Positions 40,354 to 50,456 of a stretch of 52,706 bases of DNA are shown here, piece after piece; the stretch's first letter is position 1, and every line of letters begins with the position of its first letter. This DNA comes from Pseudomonadota bacterium (GTDB taxonomy: Bacteria > Pseudomonadota > Alphaproteobacteria > UBA828), in the NCBI GenBank assembly GCA_027624955.1, contig JAQBTG010000027.1, forward strand, positions 1 to 52,706, in the 5' to 3' direction. The notes beneath the pieces were generated by a model. It saw only the letters and a list, made by a program, of their open reading frames with translations. It ran no database searches and had not been told where the DNA came from. The translations under genes and the position numbers were made by a program.

Positions 40354-42348
40354 TTGCTGCAAATTGAGTTGTTGGGCGGCTTCGAGGCATGGCTTGCGCG
40401 GGATCGCGCGTTGGTGTTCGGCCAACGCAAGGCGCAGGCGATTTTGGCCTATCTTGCCTTGGCGCCGGATCACACCGTGCCGCGCGCCAGGCTCGTTCAT
40501 CTGCTATGGAGCGAACGCGGCGAAGACCAGGCGAAAAGCAGCCTGCGCCAAGCGCTGACGGCTCTTCGCAAAGGCTTGCGCGAAGCCGCGCCGGACGCGA
40601 CTGAACCGCTTGTCAGCGTACGAGAGACCTTGGCGCTGGCGGCAGAGCAGGTAGATGTCGACGCCGTCCGGTTCGCGCGTCTGGCCCAATCCAGCGATAT
40701 CGCCGATTTACAGGCGGCCGATGCGCTTTATCGCGGCGATCTTCTCGATGGCTTCGCGCTTGCCGAGCTGCCGTTTCAGGAATGGCTGGAGCGCGAGCGC
40801 GAACGCCTGCGCGAATTGGCCTTCTGTGTACTGCAATCCTTGGCCGCTCAGCATGAGGAATTGGGCGCCTTCGAAGCGGCGATAGAGGTCGCGCGGCGTG
40901 CTGTCGCCTTTGATCCGCTGCGCGAATCCGCCCACCGCACGCTGATGCGGCTGTTCGATACCAGCGGCCAGAGCGGGCAGGCGCTTCGGCAATATGAATC
41001 CTGTAGCGATATTTTGCTGCGCGATTTAGGCGTGCGGCCGGACGCGGAGACGGAGCGGCTGTACGAGGGAATCCGCGTTAGGCGCGGCCCGGCACCAGCA
41101 GCCAATTTGGTTCCCGCCGCCCCCGCCGATACGGCCCCCGCTGTTATAGCGCTACCCGACAAGCCTTCGATCGCGGTGCTGCCGTTCAAGAATATGGGCG
41201 GCAATCCGGGCGAGGATTTCTTTGCCGATGGCATGGCAGAGGACATCCTGACGGCGCTGTCGAAATTTCGCTGGTTTTTCGTCATTGCTCGCGATTCAAG
41301 CTTTCACTATCGCGGCGTCGATGTCGATGAGCGTCAGGCCGGTGCTGAGCTTGGGGTGCGCTATGTGCTCACCGGCAGCGTCCGGCGCGCCGGTAAACGC
41401 GTGCGCATCTCGGCGCGGCTGATCGACGGACCTGATGGCCACCATATCTGGGCCGAGAATTACGACCGCGATATGGAGGACGTCTTCGAGGTGCAGGACG
41501 AGATCACGCAATGCATCGTCACCGCCGTGGCGCCGCAATTCCTCAATGCCGAGATCAAGCGCGCGCGCCGCCGCGACGTCCAGGATCTCGATGCCTGGGG
41601 CTATGTGGTGCGCGCCCATGCCCATCTGGCGCGCCTCAACAAGGCCGATAACGCCGAGGCGCGTGAACTCCTGACGAAGGCCATCGCACGCGATCCCGAC
41701 AGCGCCTGGGGCTATACCGGGCTCGCCATCAGCCATACCCAAGACGCGCTGTGGGGCTGGAGCGCGTCTCGCGTCCAGTCAATTTTGGCGGCGCAGCAGA
41801 ATGCCGAGCGCGCGATCAGCCTGGATGACGGTGATGCTCAGGCATATGCGGTGATCGGCCTGGTGCGGCTGGTCTCGCGCCGTCACGCGGACGCTATCGA
41901 GACACTTGAGCGCGCAATCGAGCTTAATCCCAATCTCGCCAACGCCCATGCCAGCCTCGGTTTGGCTCTGGCGTTTTGCGGCAATACCGATGCCGCGGTA
42001 GATGAAGTCAATCAGGCGATCCGCCTCAGCCCGCGCGATCCGTTGAGTGTGTTCTGGTTCAATACGCTGTCACTCGCCGCCTTTGTGGCCGGACGCTACG
42101 AAGAAGCCGCGGCATGGGCCGAGAAGACCATTGAGTTGAACGATGAATATGCTGGCGGCTACCGCATCCTGGCGGCGAGCTATGGCCAGTTGGAATACCG
42201 AAAGAAAGCCGCCGCCGCCCTCGCACGCCTGGCGCAATTGTCGCCCGGCATGACGCTAGGTGGCACCAGGGCGCAACTGCCGTTTAAGGCCGATGCAGAT
42301 ATGACGCGTTTCCTCGATGGCCTGCGCGCCGCCGGGCTGAAGGAGTAG
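40354..42348 (+). CDS. SARP/BTAD transcriptional activator with TolB-N-like and TPR regions
   Basis: This 664-residue regulator has an OmpR-type winged helix (about 1-95, opening LQIELLGGFEAWL), a bacterial transcriptional activation domain (about 96-245: YRGDLLDGFALAELPFQEWLERERERL...), a TolB-N/FlgO-like domain from PSIAVLPFKNMGGNPGEDFFADGMAEDIL (about 272) to EVQDEITQ, then TPRs to the end. This architecture is also annotated as adenylate cyclase-associated, but no cyclase domain is present. The start is TTG 40354 after AGGGTAGG. Targets are unknown. Confidence 0.85.
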   Translation: MLQIELLGGFEAWLARDRALVFGQRKAQAILAYLALAPDHTVPRARLVHLLWSERGEDQAKSSLRQALTALRKGLREAAPDATEPLVSVRETLALAAEQVDVDAVRFARLAQSSDIADLQAADALYRGDLLDGFALAELPFQEWLERERERLRELAFCVLQSLAAQHEELGAFEAAIEVARRAVAFDPLRESAHRTLMRLFDTSGQSGQALRQYESCSDILLRDLGVRPDAETERLYEGIRVRRGPAPAANLVPAAPADTAPAVIALPDKPSIAVLPFKNMGGNPGEDFFADGMAEDILTALSKFRWFFVIARDSSFHYRGVDVDERQAGAELGVRYVLTGSVRRAGKRVRISARLIDGPDGHHIWAENYDRDMEDVFEVQDEITQCIVTAVAPQFLNAEIKRARRRDVQDLDAWGYVVRAHAHLARLNKADNAEARELLTKAIARDPDSAWGYTGLAISHTQDALWGWSASRVQSILAAQQNAERAISLDDGDAQAYAVIGLVRLVSRRHADAIETLERAIELNPNLANAHASLGLALAFCGNTDAAVDEVNQAIRLSPRDPLSVFWFNTLSLAAFVAGRYEEAAAWAEKTIELNDEYAGGYRILAASYGQLEYRKKAAAALARLAQLSPGMTLGGTRAQLPFKADADMTRFLDGLRAAGLKE

Positions 42349-42459
42349 GGTGCTGCCGGGTCAGGCCGTGCGCCATGGGGCGACATGGGGCGGGCCGAGT
42401 TTTGCGTCGCCACCGCCGAATGCGGTTATGATCGGACCTATGCGAAATTACCTCCCCAT

Positions 42460-43380
42460 ATGAAGGCGCCCGGCGCCGGCATCGCTTGTATCGGTGCTGC
42501 GCATGTTGACCGCATCGCCCGCTGCCAAGAGGCGTTCGCCTGGCGCGCTTCCAATCCGGTGACGCTAACTGCATCGTCCGGCGGTGTGGCGCGCAATGTG
42601 GCGCTCAACCTTGCGCGCCTGGCGCGCCCAGCGAAGCTGGTGAGCGTTCTCGGCGGTGACCGCGACGGTGAAGCGCTTATAGCCGAACTCCGCAGCCACC
42701 GCGTCGATTGCCAACATGCCGCCCAACTCGAAGGACGCGCCACTGCGTCCTATACCGCGCTGTTGGATTCGGCAGGGGAGCTGCTGTGCGGCCTGGCCGA
42801 CGCCGACATTTATGAGGCGCTAACGCCGGAGTGGCTCGAACGTGTGGCGCCCGATCTTGCCGACTGGCCGCTATGGGCAATCGACGCCAATTTGTCCGAA
42901 AGCGGAATCGGCGCGCTCGCCGCGCAGAAAGCGGATGGCGTCCGCCTCGCCGCACTCGCCGTCTCCCCGGCCAAGGCGCCGCGCCTCAAGCCACACCTCG
43001 CCAGCTTCGATATGCTGTTCGCCAACCGCGCTGAAGCGGCGGCGCTGTTGGGGCAGCAGGTTGAGACGTTGGCCGAGGCCGAGGACGCCGCCGTCGCGTT
43101 GCGGGCGCTCGGACCGGGCTTGGTGTTCGTGACGCTCGGCGATGCGGGCGTGGCGGTTGCCGCCGCGAGGGGATGTGAGCTCTATCCGGCGCCGGTCACA
43201 GACGTGGTGAATGTGAACGGCGCCGGCGACGGATTTGCCGCCGGCGTGCTGGATGCGCTGCTGGCTGCGGCGCCCTTGACCGACGCCGTCCGCCGCGGCC
43301 TCGCCGCCGCCCGCTTGACCGCGCAATCGCCTGATACCTGTAGCGCCGAGATTTCCGCCGCACGTCTCGATCAGTCCTAA
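42460..43380 (+). CDS. PfkB-family carbohydrate kinase, pseudouridine kinase-like
   Basis: This protein of about 306 residues is from the ribokinase family: IACIGAAHVDR near the start, GGVARNVALNLARLA (substrate/Gly-rich motif) and the C-terminal NVNGAGDGFAAGVL with catalytic Asp in GAGD. The spacing and VARNVALNLARL pattern are closest to PsuK/YeiC pseudouridine kinases. No psuG gene is adjacent, so the nucleoside is uncertain. The start at ATG 42460 was chosen for family length; no strong ribosome binding site is visible, and an in-frame ATG at 42385 would add 25 residues. Confidence 0.82.
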   Translation: MKAPGAGIACIGAAHVDRIARCQEAFAWRASNPVTLTASSGGVARNVALNLARLARPAKLVSVLGGDRDGEALIAELRSHRVDCQHAAQLEGRATASYTALLDSAGELLCGLADADIYEALTPEWLERVAPDLADWPLWAIDANLSESGIGALAAQKADGVRLAALAVSPAKAPRLKPHLASFDMLFANRAEAAALLGQQVETLAEAEDAAVALRALGPGLVFVTLGDAGVAVAAARGCELYPAPVTDVVNVNGAGDGFAAGVLDALLAAAPLTDAVRRGLAAARLTAQSPDTCSAEISAARLDQS

Positions 43381-43459
43381 AAGACCCGTTGATTGGGCCG
43401 CCGCCATGGGCCAATCTTCGCCGGTTGACTGGTTTTCACACGAGCGATGGAGACGCAGC

Positions 43460-44779
43460 ATGACGGAAGATCGGCGCGGCGTGGCGCTATCGGGGGGCGA
43501 CAGCGCCAGCCTTGAGATTTATGAGAAGGCGCTCCGGGCATTCAATATTTATCGCGGCGATCCGGTGGCCATCATCGACGAGGCGCTGGCCGGAGCACCG
43601 GATTTTATATGCGGCGAAATCTTCCGCGCCTATATGCATGTCGGTTTGTGGGAAGAGACCGCGCTGGCGGAGGTTCAGGCAGGGCTTGGCCGCCTAAAAG
43701 CGCTGGCCGGCAAGAGCAATGATCGCGAGCGCGCCCATGCGGCGGCGCTCAGCGATTGGGCGGCGGGCGATTGGCAAGGCATGCGGGCGCGGCTGGAGCG
43801 CATTTCGATCGACCACCCGCACGATCTGCTGGCGCTGCAAATGGGCCATCTCGCCGATTTCTTTCACGGCGACCGCGAAAATCTGCGCGGCCGTATCGCC
43901 CGCGCCCTGCCGGCTTGGGTGCCGGGTGAGGACGGCCATAACTTGGTCCTCGGCATGCAGTCCTTTGGGCTGGAAGAGTGCGGCGATTATGGCCGCGCCG
44001 AAGACGCCGGGCGCCGCGCTCTCGAGATCGAGCCGGAAGATAGCTGGGCGCGCCATGCCGTTGTTCATGTGATGGAAATGCAATCACGCCAAGTTGAGGG
44101 CGCCGCGTTTATGGAGGAAACCACCGCCCATTGGGCGCAGGATGACAACGCCTTCGCCTTTCACAATTGGTGGCACACGGCGCTGTTTTATCTTGATCAA
44201 GACCATGTGGCGCGCGCCCTGGAACTTTATGACGCAGCACTTCGCCCCGGGCCAGATAGCGTGCAGCTGACCCTGCTCGACGCAGCGGCGCTGCTATGGC
44301 GGCTCCATCTGCGGGGAGAGGATGTCGGCACACGCTGGGAAAGGCTGGCCGATCACTACGAAAATCTAGCCGGGGCAGGCTTTTATGCCTTCAACGATAT
44401 GCATGCGATGCTGGCCTACACTGCCGCTGGCCGTGGCGCGGCAGCGGAGAAACTGCTCAGCGCGGTCGAACGCGCGGCGCAGGCCGACGGCACCAACGCT
44501 GAAATGGAGCGCCTAGTGGGCTTGCCGGTGGTGCGCGCTATGGCCGCTTTTGGGCGCGGCGATTACGCCGCCTGCGCCGAGTTGCTGCTGCCAATCCGCT
44601 ACCGCGCTCACGCCTTCGGCGGCAGCCACGCCCAGCGCGATATCATTCACCGCACCCTGATCGAGGCCGCGCTGCGCAGCGGCGACAAAGCGTTGGCGGG
44701 CGCCCTTACCCAAGAGCGCCTAGCCCTCAAACCCGATTGTCCGTACAGCCGGGCACTTGGCGCGCGCGCTTTGAATTAG
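43460..44779 (+). CDS. TTC38-like tetratricopeptide protein
   Basis: This 439-residue, nearly all alpha-helical protein matches the TTC38 family of TPR-like proteins shared by bacteria and eukaryotes: DHPHDLLALQMGHLADFFHGD, HNLVLGMQSFGLEECGDYGRAEDAGRRALEI, WARHAVVHVMEMQSR and FHNWWHTALFYLD are landmarks with conserved His and Trp. Start ATG 43460 has GGAGA seven nt before; the longer frame from 43406 lacks that. Function is unknown. It follows the PfkB gene by 79 nt, so co-transcription is possible. Confidence 0.85.
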   Translation: MTEDRRGVALSGGDSASLEIYEKALRAFNIYRGDPVAIIDEALAGAPDFICGEIFRAYMHVGLWEETALAEVQAGLGRLKALAGKSNDRERAHAAALSDWAAGDWQGMRARLERISIDHPHDLLALQMGHLADFFHGDRENLRGRIARALPAWVPGEDGHNLVLGMQSFGLEECGDYGRAEDAGRRALEIEPEDSWARHAVVHVMEMQSRQVEGAAFMEETTAHWAQDDNAFAFHNWWHTALFYLDQDHVARALELYDAALRPGPDSVQLTLLDAAALLWRLHLRGEDVGTRWERLADHYENLAGAGFYAFNDMHAMLAYTAAGRGAAAEKLLSAVERAAQADGTNAEMERLVGLPVVRAMAAFGRGDYAACAELLLPIRYRAHAFGGSHAQRDIIHRTLIEAALRSGDKALAGALTQERLALKPDCPYSRALGARALN

Positions 44780-44861
44780 GGGTGTTTACCATTTATTAAC
44801 AACGACCTGGCACGATTTTCTCACCTGACAATGCAGTTGGGTTTTATGTGGGCGATGGATC

Positions 44862-45680
44862 ATGAGCCAGGGCGTTGTATTGGCCGATGAGCAACATATG
44901 CGGGTGAAGCGCTGCCGCGATGGGTTGATGCTGTACAACCGCAGCGATACCTATATTGGCCGGTCGCTCGATCTCTACGGCGAATATTCCTACGGCGAAG
45001 CGGACCTATTCGCGCGTGTGCTGCGCGCTGGCATGGTGGCCGTTGACGTCGGTGCCAATATCGGCTGCCACACTCTGACGATGGCGCGCCTCGTGGGGCC
45101 GGACGGCGCGGTGATCGCTTTCGAGCCGCAACGTATCGTCTACCAAAACCTGTGCGCTAATATCGCGCTCAATGCGCTCGGTAATGTGCATGCGGTCAAT
45201 ATGGCGGCGGGCTCCGGCGCGGCGACTGCGGCGCTCCCCACCATCGACTATGCCGCCGCCGGCAATTTCGGCGGCATCGCGCTCGCCGGCGCGGCGGGCG
45301 GCGAAGCGGTGCAGATCGTCACCCTCGATTCAGTGCCGCTCACACACTGCCATTTGATCAAGATCGATGTCGAAGGCATGGAATATGACGTGCTGCGGGG
45401 CGGCGAAAAAACCATCGCCCAACACCGCCCAGCGCTCTATATAGAAAACGACCGCGCGGAGAACTCACCGCGCTTGATCGCCCATCTCCTGGCCGCAGAC
45501 TACCGCCTGTTCTGGCACCGTCCCCCGCTCTACAACCCGGATAATTTCTTCGCCAATGACGACAATGAATTCGGCGATTTGCTGTCGCAGAACATGTTCT
45601 GCCTGCCGCGCGAGCGCGCGTTCGAAGTGGCGGGCCTGCAAGAGATCACCTCGCCGGAAGCCGGGCAGGGTAAGGCATAG
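44862..45680 (+). CDS. FkbM family methyltransferase
   Basis: This 272-residue SAM-dependent methyltransferase: motif I is VDVGANIGCHTLTMARLV, followed by VIAFEPQRIVYQNLCANIALN and KIDVEGMEYDVLRGGEKTI, the FkbM-specific stretch. FkbM enzymes O-methylate sugars and other metabolites; the acceptor is unknown. There are no glycosyltransferase neighbours. The start is ATG 44862. Confidence 0.88.
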   Translation: MSQGVVLADEQHMRVKRCRDGLMLYNRSDTYIGRSLDLYGEYSYGEADLFARVLRAGMVAVDVGANIGCHTLTMARLVGPDGAVIAFEPQRIVYQNLCANIALNALGNVHAVNMAAGSGAATAALPTIDYAAAGNFGGIALAGAAGGEAVQIVTLDSVPLTHCHLIKIDVEGMEYDVLRGGEKTIAQHRPALYIENDRAENSPRLIAHLLAADYRLFWHRPPLYNPDNFFANDDNEFGDLLSQNMFCLPRERAFEVAGLQEITSPEAGQGKA

Positions 45681-45710
45681 GCGCTGGCCGCCAGCGAACG
45701 AAGGCTGGGC

Positions 45711-47165
45711 TCAATCCTTCTTCACAATGCCCGTCAGGCCGACCACCGCCAGGGTCGTAAGAATCCAGCCGAAGGCGATGTGGAACCAGAGGTAGATTTT
45801 CACCCAGCCCCATGAACCGGCCCAGCCGTTTTCCCGCGGTAGCCAATAGCTCTCCTGGTGCAAATCGACAATCGGCAAAAAACTGTCCACCGCGTATATC
45901 AGCGGTGAAAATTCCGGGTGGCCGACCGGCAGGCAACCACCTTTTTCTTCCACATAGTCGCATTCCATAAAGACACGCGCTTTGCTCGGCTGCATATAGC
46001 CGCCTTCGTGCGCCCAGCCAAATAGGACCGTCCCAGCGACAAGAAAGCCGACGATCCACGGAAGGACCCGCCATGTCTTGTACCCGTGGCCCAAAAAGAA
46101 TCCCAATAACTAATTCCAAAGCCAGCCCAAGGGTTTCAGGTTGCCGGATTTGCGCAATTCCTCCTGTTTCGCGAAGGCGATGGCGCGCGCCTCGGCGGGG
46201 TGGCCCATCCCGCGATAGACCTTGATGAGTTGTTCGTAAGGCTGAGGGGCGAACCCGTCATCGATGGTACTGTTGGCTGCGAGCCAGTCGGACCTGAACG
46301 TGGAATCAATGGGCGAGAGCGGTGCGAGTGCTCCGTATGTAAACCCGTCCAGACGCCATTCCGGATTCGGGCTATCAAGGAACGGCCACGCTTTGCTGTC
46401 ATCGCTGAGCGATCCGACTTGGGCGTGCATGAGATCCACCACGCCCGAAACTTCTTTCGGCGACCAGAAGAAGGAACCTTCGACGGTGAGCCTCTGTGCG
46501 AGTAGCGCGATGCCGTCAACGGCCTCAAATGTCCCGTTGATACAGTTGAGATCGCCACCAATTTCAGCACCGACCAGCCGCACTGCACCGGTGGCTTTGA
46601 AGTCGAGGCTCAGGAATACGGAGCCCTTGACTGTCGCCCTATTGGCGTCGAGCGCGTTGCCCTGCTTGACCTCGAAAACACCCCCATTACAATCAAAATT
46701 GCCGCCGATCACTGCGCTGAGCAGCCGCACCTCGCCGGTTGCCCGAAATTTGATTCGCAGATGTAGAGCGCCTTCGATTACGGCTCGGTCCGCAGATATG
46801 CCTTGGACAGAAGTTCCGTCGAGGCCAATGGACCGGGTACGGGCGTCACGGAGAATAAGTCGGCCCGCAATGCTGCAATCGTGGAGGAACAATGGATGCG
46901 GAATTATTGCCGCTCCCATGTCCAAGTCGCCGGAAATCGTCGCTCCATTCATATAGACGCCATGCGCACGCACAGGCCATTCCGGCGACGGGTTGGCGCA
47001 CAGGCGTTGGAGTACTTCTGGGCGGATGGTTTTCAGTTCCGCTTCGGGCTCGTCGCCGTCGGCGGGGAAGTTAGCGACCTCGCCCCGCACTGTTTGGGTG
47101 ACGAGGTGCTGTTCCGCCCGGGTTAGCTCGGGGATTTCGGGCAAACTTGGTTCGTAGACGGTCAT
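45711..47165 (-). pseudogene. Membrane-anchored pentapeptide-like protein interrupted by one in-frame amber codon
   Basis: One reading frame spans the region, broken only by TAG at 46112-46110. The N-terminal part (351 codons) is a repeat-rich pentapeptide-like protein (GATISGDLDMGAAI, GGNFDCNGGVFEV, GGDLNCINGTFEA). The break falls in GWLWN-stop-LLGFFLGHGYKTW, where TGG (Trp) would fit the surrounding aromatic run. The C-terminal part (about 130 codons) has two helices and the domain with PLIYAVDSFLPIVDLHQESYWLP found at the end of related single-chain proteins. It is most simply a recent nonsense mutation or a sequence error, with readthrough an alternative. Confidence 0.8.
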
Positions 47166-47462
47166 GCGCAGCGTCCGGGCGAGGGTGAGGGTGCGCCATG
47201 AAGCGCTTCCCTTGTCACAAATTAAACCCCAGGTTGGTTTTGGGCTGAGTTAATAGCTTGCACCAGTCAATCGATGTGCCGCCTTCGGGCGGGCAAGCGT
47301 ACCGGTTGCCCTTCCATGGCGCTGAAGTTGGCGCGCAGCGAGATTCCCCTCTAAGGGCAGAGTGGCCGGATGGTTCGCTCTTTTCGTTTCGCCGGGAAGA
47401 AGTTAAGTGTGGGCGGTTAGGTATTCCTAATTTTTTGCGCGAGGCCGAAGGAGGAGGCGAGG
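47166..47462. other. 297-bp gap before the P1 peptidase gene
   Basis: This is the region between divergent genes. I find no supported gene or RNA; short frames lack ribosome binding sites. The promoters of both neighbours should lie here, but no strong -35/-10 pair stands out. Confidence 0.4.
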
Positions 47463-48587
47463 ATGGATGCGAGACGGAGTTTGCCGGATGGGCGCCCGCG
47501 AGGGCGGGGGCTTGGTCTGCCGTTTGCTGCGAATTGCGGGGTCAATAATGCGATTACCGATGTGCCGGGGGTTGAGGTCGGCTTTACCACGCTGATTGAA
47601 GGTGAGGGCGAGTTGGTGATCGGCGAGGGGCCGGTGCGTACCGGGGTCACGGCGATTCTGCCGCGCGGGCACACTGAGGAATTGCCGCCGGTGTGGGCGG
47701 CGATGTTTTCGCTTAATGGCAATGGCGAGATGACGGGCGCGCATTGGATCAACGAGGCAGGCTATTTCACCGGGCCGATCTGCATCAGCAATACGCATGG
47801 CATCGGCGCGGTGCATGAAGCGAGCACGCGCTGGATGCTCAAGCAATATGGCGCGGCGTTCGGTGAGTATGCCTGGGCGCTGCCGGTGGTGGCGGAAACT
47901 TGTGATGCGCATTTGAACGACATGAACGGTTTTCATGTGCGGCACGAGCATGTCATCGCGGCGCTCGATGGCGCCAAGGGCGGCCCACTCGCGGAAGGCA
48001 GTGTTGGCGGCGGCACCGGCATGATTTGCTATGAGTTCAAAGGCGGCACCGGCACGGCGTCACGTACGGTTGAGCTGGCCGGCGGCGCCTTTACGGTCGG
48101 CGCGTTGGTGCAGGCCAATCATGGCATCCGCGATTGGCTGCAAATATGCGGCGCGCCGGTCGGCAAGCATTTGACGAATAATCTCTTATGGCCGCGCGAG
48201 CAGGGCTCGATCATTGCGGTGATCGGCACCGATGTGCCGCTGCTGCCGATCCAACTGCAACGGTTGGCGAAGCGGATATCCATCGGCGTCGGCCGGGCCG
48301 GCACGCCGTCTGGCAACAATTCGGGTGATATCTTCCTTGCCTTTTCCACCGCCAATGCGAATCCAGAGGGCGGCGGCGACGCGCGGGCGTTGCGCCAGCT
48401 CGATTTTGTGCCGCATGAGGCGCTCGATCCGGTGTTCAATGCGGTGGTGGAAAGCGTCGATGAGGCGGTGATCAACGCCCTGGTCGCGGCACAAGACATG
48501 ACTGGGCGTGACGGGCATTTTGTCGCGTCGATCGATCATGCCGAATTGCAGGAAGTAATGGCGCGCTACGGCCGGGCCGAAGCGTAA
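47463..48587 (+). CDS. P1-family aminopeptidase (DmpA-like)
   Basis: This 374-residue Ntn-hydrolase-like peptidase of family S58 acts like L-aminopeptidase/D-esterase DmpA. The expected self-cleavage site and nucleophile is S287 in PSGNNSGD; after autocleavage it becomes the N-terminus of the small chain. VNNAITDVPGVEVGFTTL and THGIGAVHEA are family landmarks. AAGGAGGAGG lies before ATG 47463. There is no signal peptide, so it is cytoplasmic. It probably releases N-terminal residues, D-amino acid esters or beta-amino acids. Confidence 0.9.
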   Translation: MDARRSLPDGRPRGRGLGLPFAANCGVNNAITDVPGVEVGFTTLIEGEGELVIGEGPVRTGVTAILPRGHTEELPPVWAAMFSLNGNGEMTGAHWINEAGYFTGPICISNTHGIGAVHEASTRWMLKQYGAAFGEYAWALPVVAETCDAHLNDMNGFHVRHEHVIAALDGAKGGPLAEGSVGGGTGMICYEFKGGTGTASRTVELAGGAFTVGALVQANHGIRDWLQICGAPVGKHLTNNLLWPREQGSIIAVIGTDVPLLPIQLQRLAKRISIGVGRAGTPSGNNSGDIFLAFSTANANPEGGGDARALRQLDFVPHEALDPVFNAVVESVDEAVINALVAAQDMTGRDGHFVASIDHAELQEVMARYGRAEA

Positions 48588-48600
48588 CGATTACCGGCGA

Positions 48601-50421
48601 TTAAGGAGCCGAGCGTAAATCGAACACCGCGATTTCGCCGATGCGGCCCTTGACCTTATGGCGACCCACAGGCGCTGGGGCGAACGCGCTGCTCAATTGG
48701 CTGGCGGTATCGCCGCTGATTAGGATCGACACATCCGTGCCATGCGGATGTATTTCCTTGCCCAACTGTTCCAGCCGTTGGCCGATATTCACGGTATCAC
48801 CGATGATGGTGTAGTTGAGCCGGCCCGGTGCACCGATATTGCCGACCGTGGCGCTGCCTGAATGGATGCCGATGCGAATTTGGGTGGGCGCTTCGTCGCG
48901 CGCTTGCCGGCGCTGGTTTTCTTCGCGTATCTGGACGGCGATGGCGAGGGCGGCGCGGCAGGCGCGCTCGGCTGAATCCGGCTGTTCATCTGGTGCGCCC
49001 CAGAACGCCATCACCGCATCGCCGATAAACTTATCGACCGTGCCGCCTTCCGCCTCGATGCATTCGACGATGATGGAAAAATGCGCATTCACGAAGGCGG
49101 CGACCTCGGCTGCCTCCATCCCCTCCGACGCCGAGGAAAAGCCGGCGATATCGGTGAACAGGACGGTGATCTGGCGCGCGTCCGATAAGGATTCCTCCGC
49201 CGAGCCGCGTTTGATCAGGCTTTCGACGACCTTGCGCGGGACATATAGTTCAAACCATCTGAGCGCCCGCAGCATGGCATTGAAGCTATTGGATTGCTCG
49301 TTGAGTTCGCGGAATATGCTGCCGGGCAGTTCTTCGACCTGGGAAATATCGAGGTCGCGGATACGCCCGGTCGCGGTCGAAAACCGCACGATCGGGCGCG
49401 CAATGCGGCGCCCCACGAATATAGCGGCAATCAGCGAGATGAGCAGCGCCGCGACGCCAGCGATCAGCGCCATGATCATGCGCTGTACCTCTTCACCCAC
49501 GTCCGAGGATCGGAAATAGGCGCCAACCGTCAGCGGCAGCGGGCCAAATCCGCTGACGTTCCGGTAAATATAGACATACTCCCCATCGTCAGTTTGGACG
49601 ACATGGCCCTCGGTACCTTCCGGCAGTTCTATTTGCCGCAGCTCGTAATTTCGTTCCTCCTGCCATATGGCGGCGATCACCGGATCGTCGAAGTCGGAGA
49701 CGGCCGGCAACGGCGCCTCGACCGTGCCGTCCGGATAGCCGTCGGTCAGAAGCGAATGGGCGAGCACATGATCTCGTCCGTAAAGAATGAAGCGTGTGCC
49801 CGTATGTCCGGCCGCCACCGTGCTGACGAAGCCCGACAATTGCTCGACCGACACGACGGCGACGACGGCGCCAAATGGTTTGCCCTCGCGCAGCACAGGA
49901 TAGGCCAGGTTCAGGTAGGTTTTCTTGTATTCATCGCGCCAGATCGGCGCGCCCCAATTCCTGCCCGGACCGACTGCCTCCAAGCTGGCACGGACGACCG
50001 GATCAGCGGAATAATCAAAATTATTGAGGTCAATCCGGTTATGCTCCCTGTTCCTCCCGGCGGCCTGGCCATGCAAATCGAGGCCGATCAGCATCACCGC
50101 TTCGATCTGCGGCGCCGCAGCCAGGGCGCCGGTCAACAGCTGGTCAAAGCTCTCTGTGTCGGCCGGGTCCACGTCGCCCTGTTCGATCCGGGCAGCGATG
50201 AATTCGGCCTGATACTCGGCCGGCCGGAGATGTTGTTCGATTTGCTGCACAGCCGCATCGACGGCCTGATCGGCATTGGTGCTGAGCAGCGAAAAGGTAT
50301 TTTTCTGCGCCAGCCAAACGCCGACACCCAAAACGCTGCCAGCGGTGACGAACACCAGCAGCCCGATCGCTGTGGCCAGCGTGATGGTGATCGACACGCG
50401 CCCTTGGATACGCGGGCTCAT
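48601..50421 (-). CDS. Membrane adenylate/guanylate cyclase with periplasmic sensor and HAMP
   Basis: This 606-residue class III cyclase. One N-terminal helix (ITLATAIGLLVFVTAGSVLGVGVWL) leads into a large periplasmic sensor region of dCache type (about 40-300), a second helix (LIAGVAALLISLIAAIFVG), a HAMP linker, then the catalytic domain from ITVLFTDIAGF (metal Asp) through FIGDAVMAFWGAPDEQ (second Asp) to GRLNYTIIGDTVNIGQRLEQL. ATP or GTP use is not settled by eye. The gene follows paiB by 35 nt on the same strand. Confidence 0.9.
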   Translation of the reverse strand: MSPRIQGRVSITITLATAIGLLVFVTAGSVLGVGVWLAQKNTFSLLSTNADQAVDAAVQQIEQHLRPAEYQAEFIAARIEQGDVDPADTESFDQLLTGALAAAPQIEAVMLIGLDLHGQAAGRNREHNRIDLNNFDYSADPVVRASLEAVGPGRNWGAPIWRDEYKKTYLNLAYPVLREGKPFGAVVAVVSVEQLSGFVSTVAAGHTGTRFILYGRDHVLAHSLLTDGYPDGTVEAPLPAVSDFDDPVIAAIWQEERNYELRQIELPEGTEGHVVQTDDGEYVYIYRNVSGFGPLPLTVGAYFRSSDVGEEVQRMIMALIAGVAALLISLIAAIFVGRRIARPIVRFSTATGRIRDLDISQVEELPGSIFRELNEQSNSFNAMLRALRWFELYVPRKVVESLIKRGSAEESLSDARQITVLFTDIAGFSSASEGMEAAEVAAFVNAHFSIIVECIEAEGGTVDKFIGDAVMAFWGAPDEQPDSAERACRAALAIAVQIREENQRRQARDEAPTQIRIGIHSGSATVGNIGAPGRLNYTIIGDTVNIGQRLEQLGKEIHPHGTDVSILISGDTASQLSSAFAPAPVGRHKVKGRIGEIAVFDLRSAP

Positions 50422-50456
50422 GGCGTTTGAAAAACCGGCTTATGCGTCATATGGGG

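Noticed and set aside
49294-50430. Plus-strand open frame opposite the cyclase gene (about 378 codons)
   Set aside because: Shadow of the cyclase; composition is Arg/His/Gln-rich and no ribosome binding site or motif is seen.
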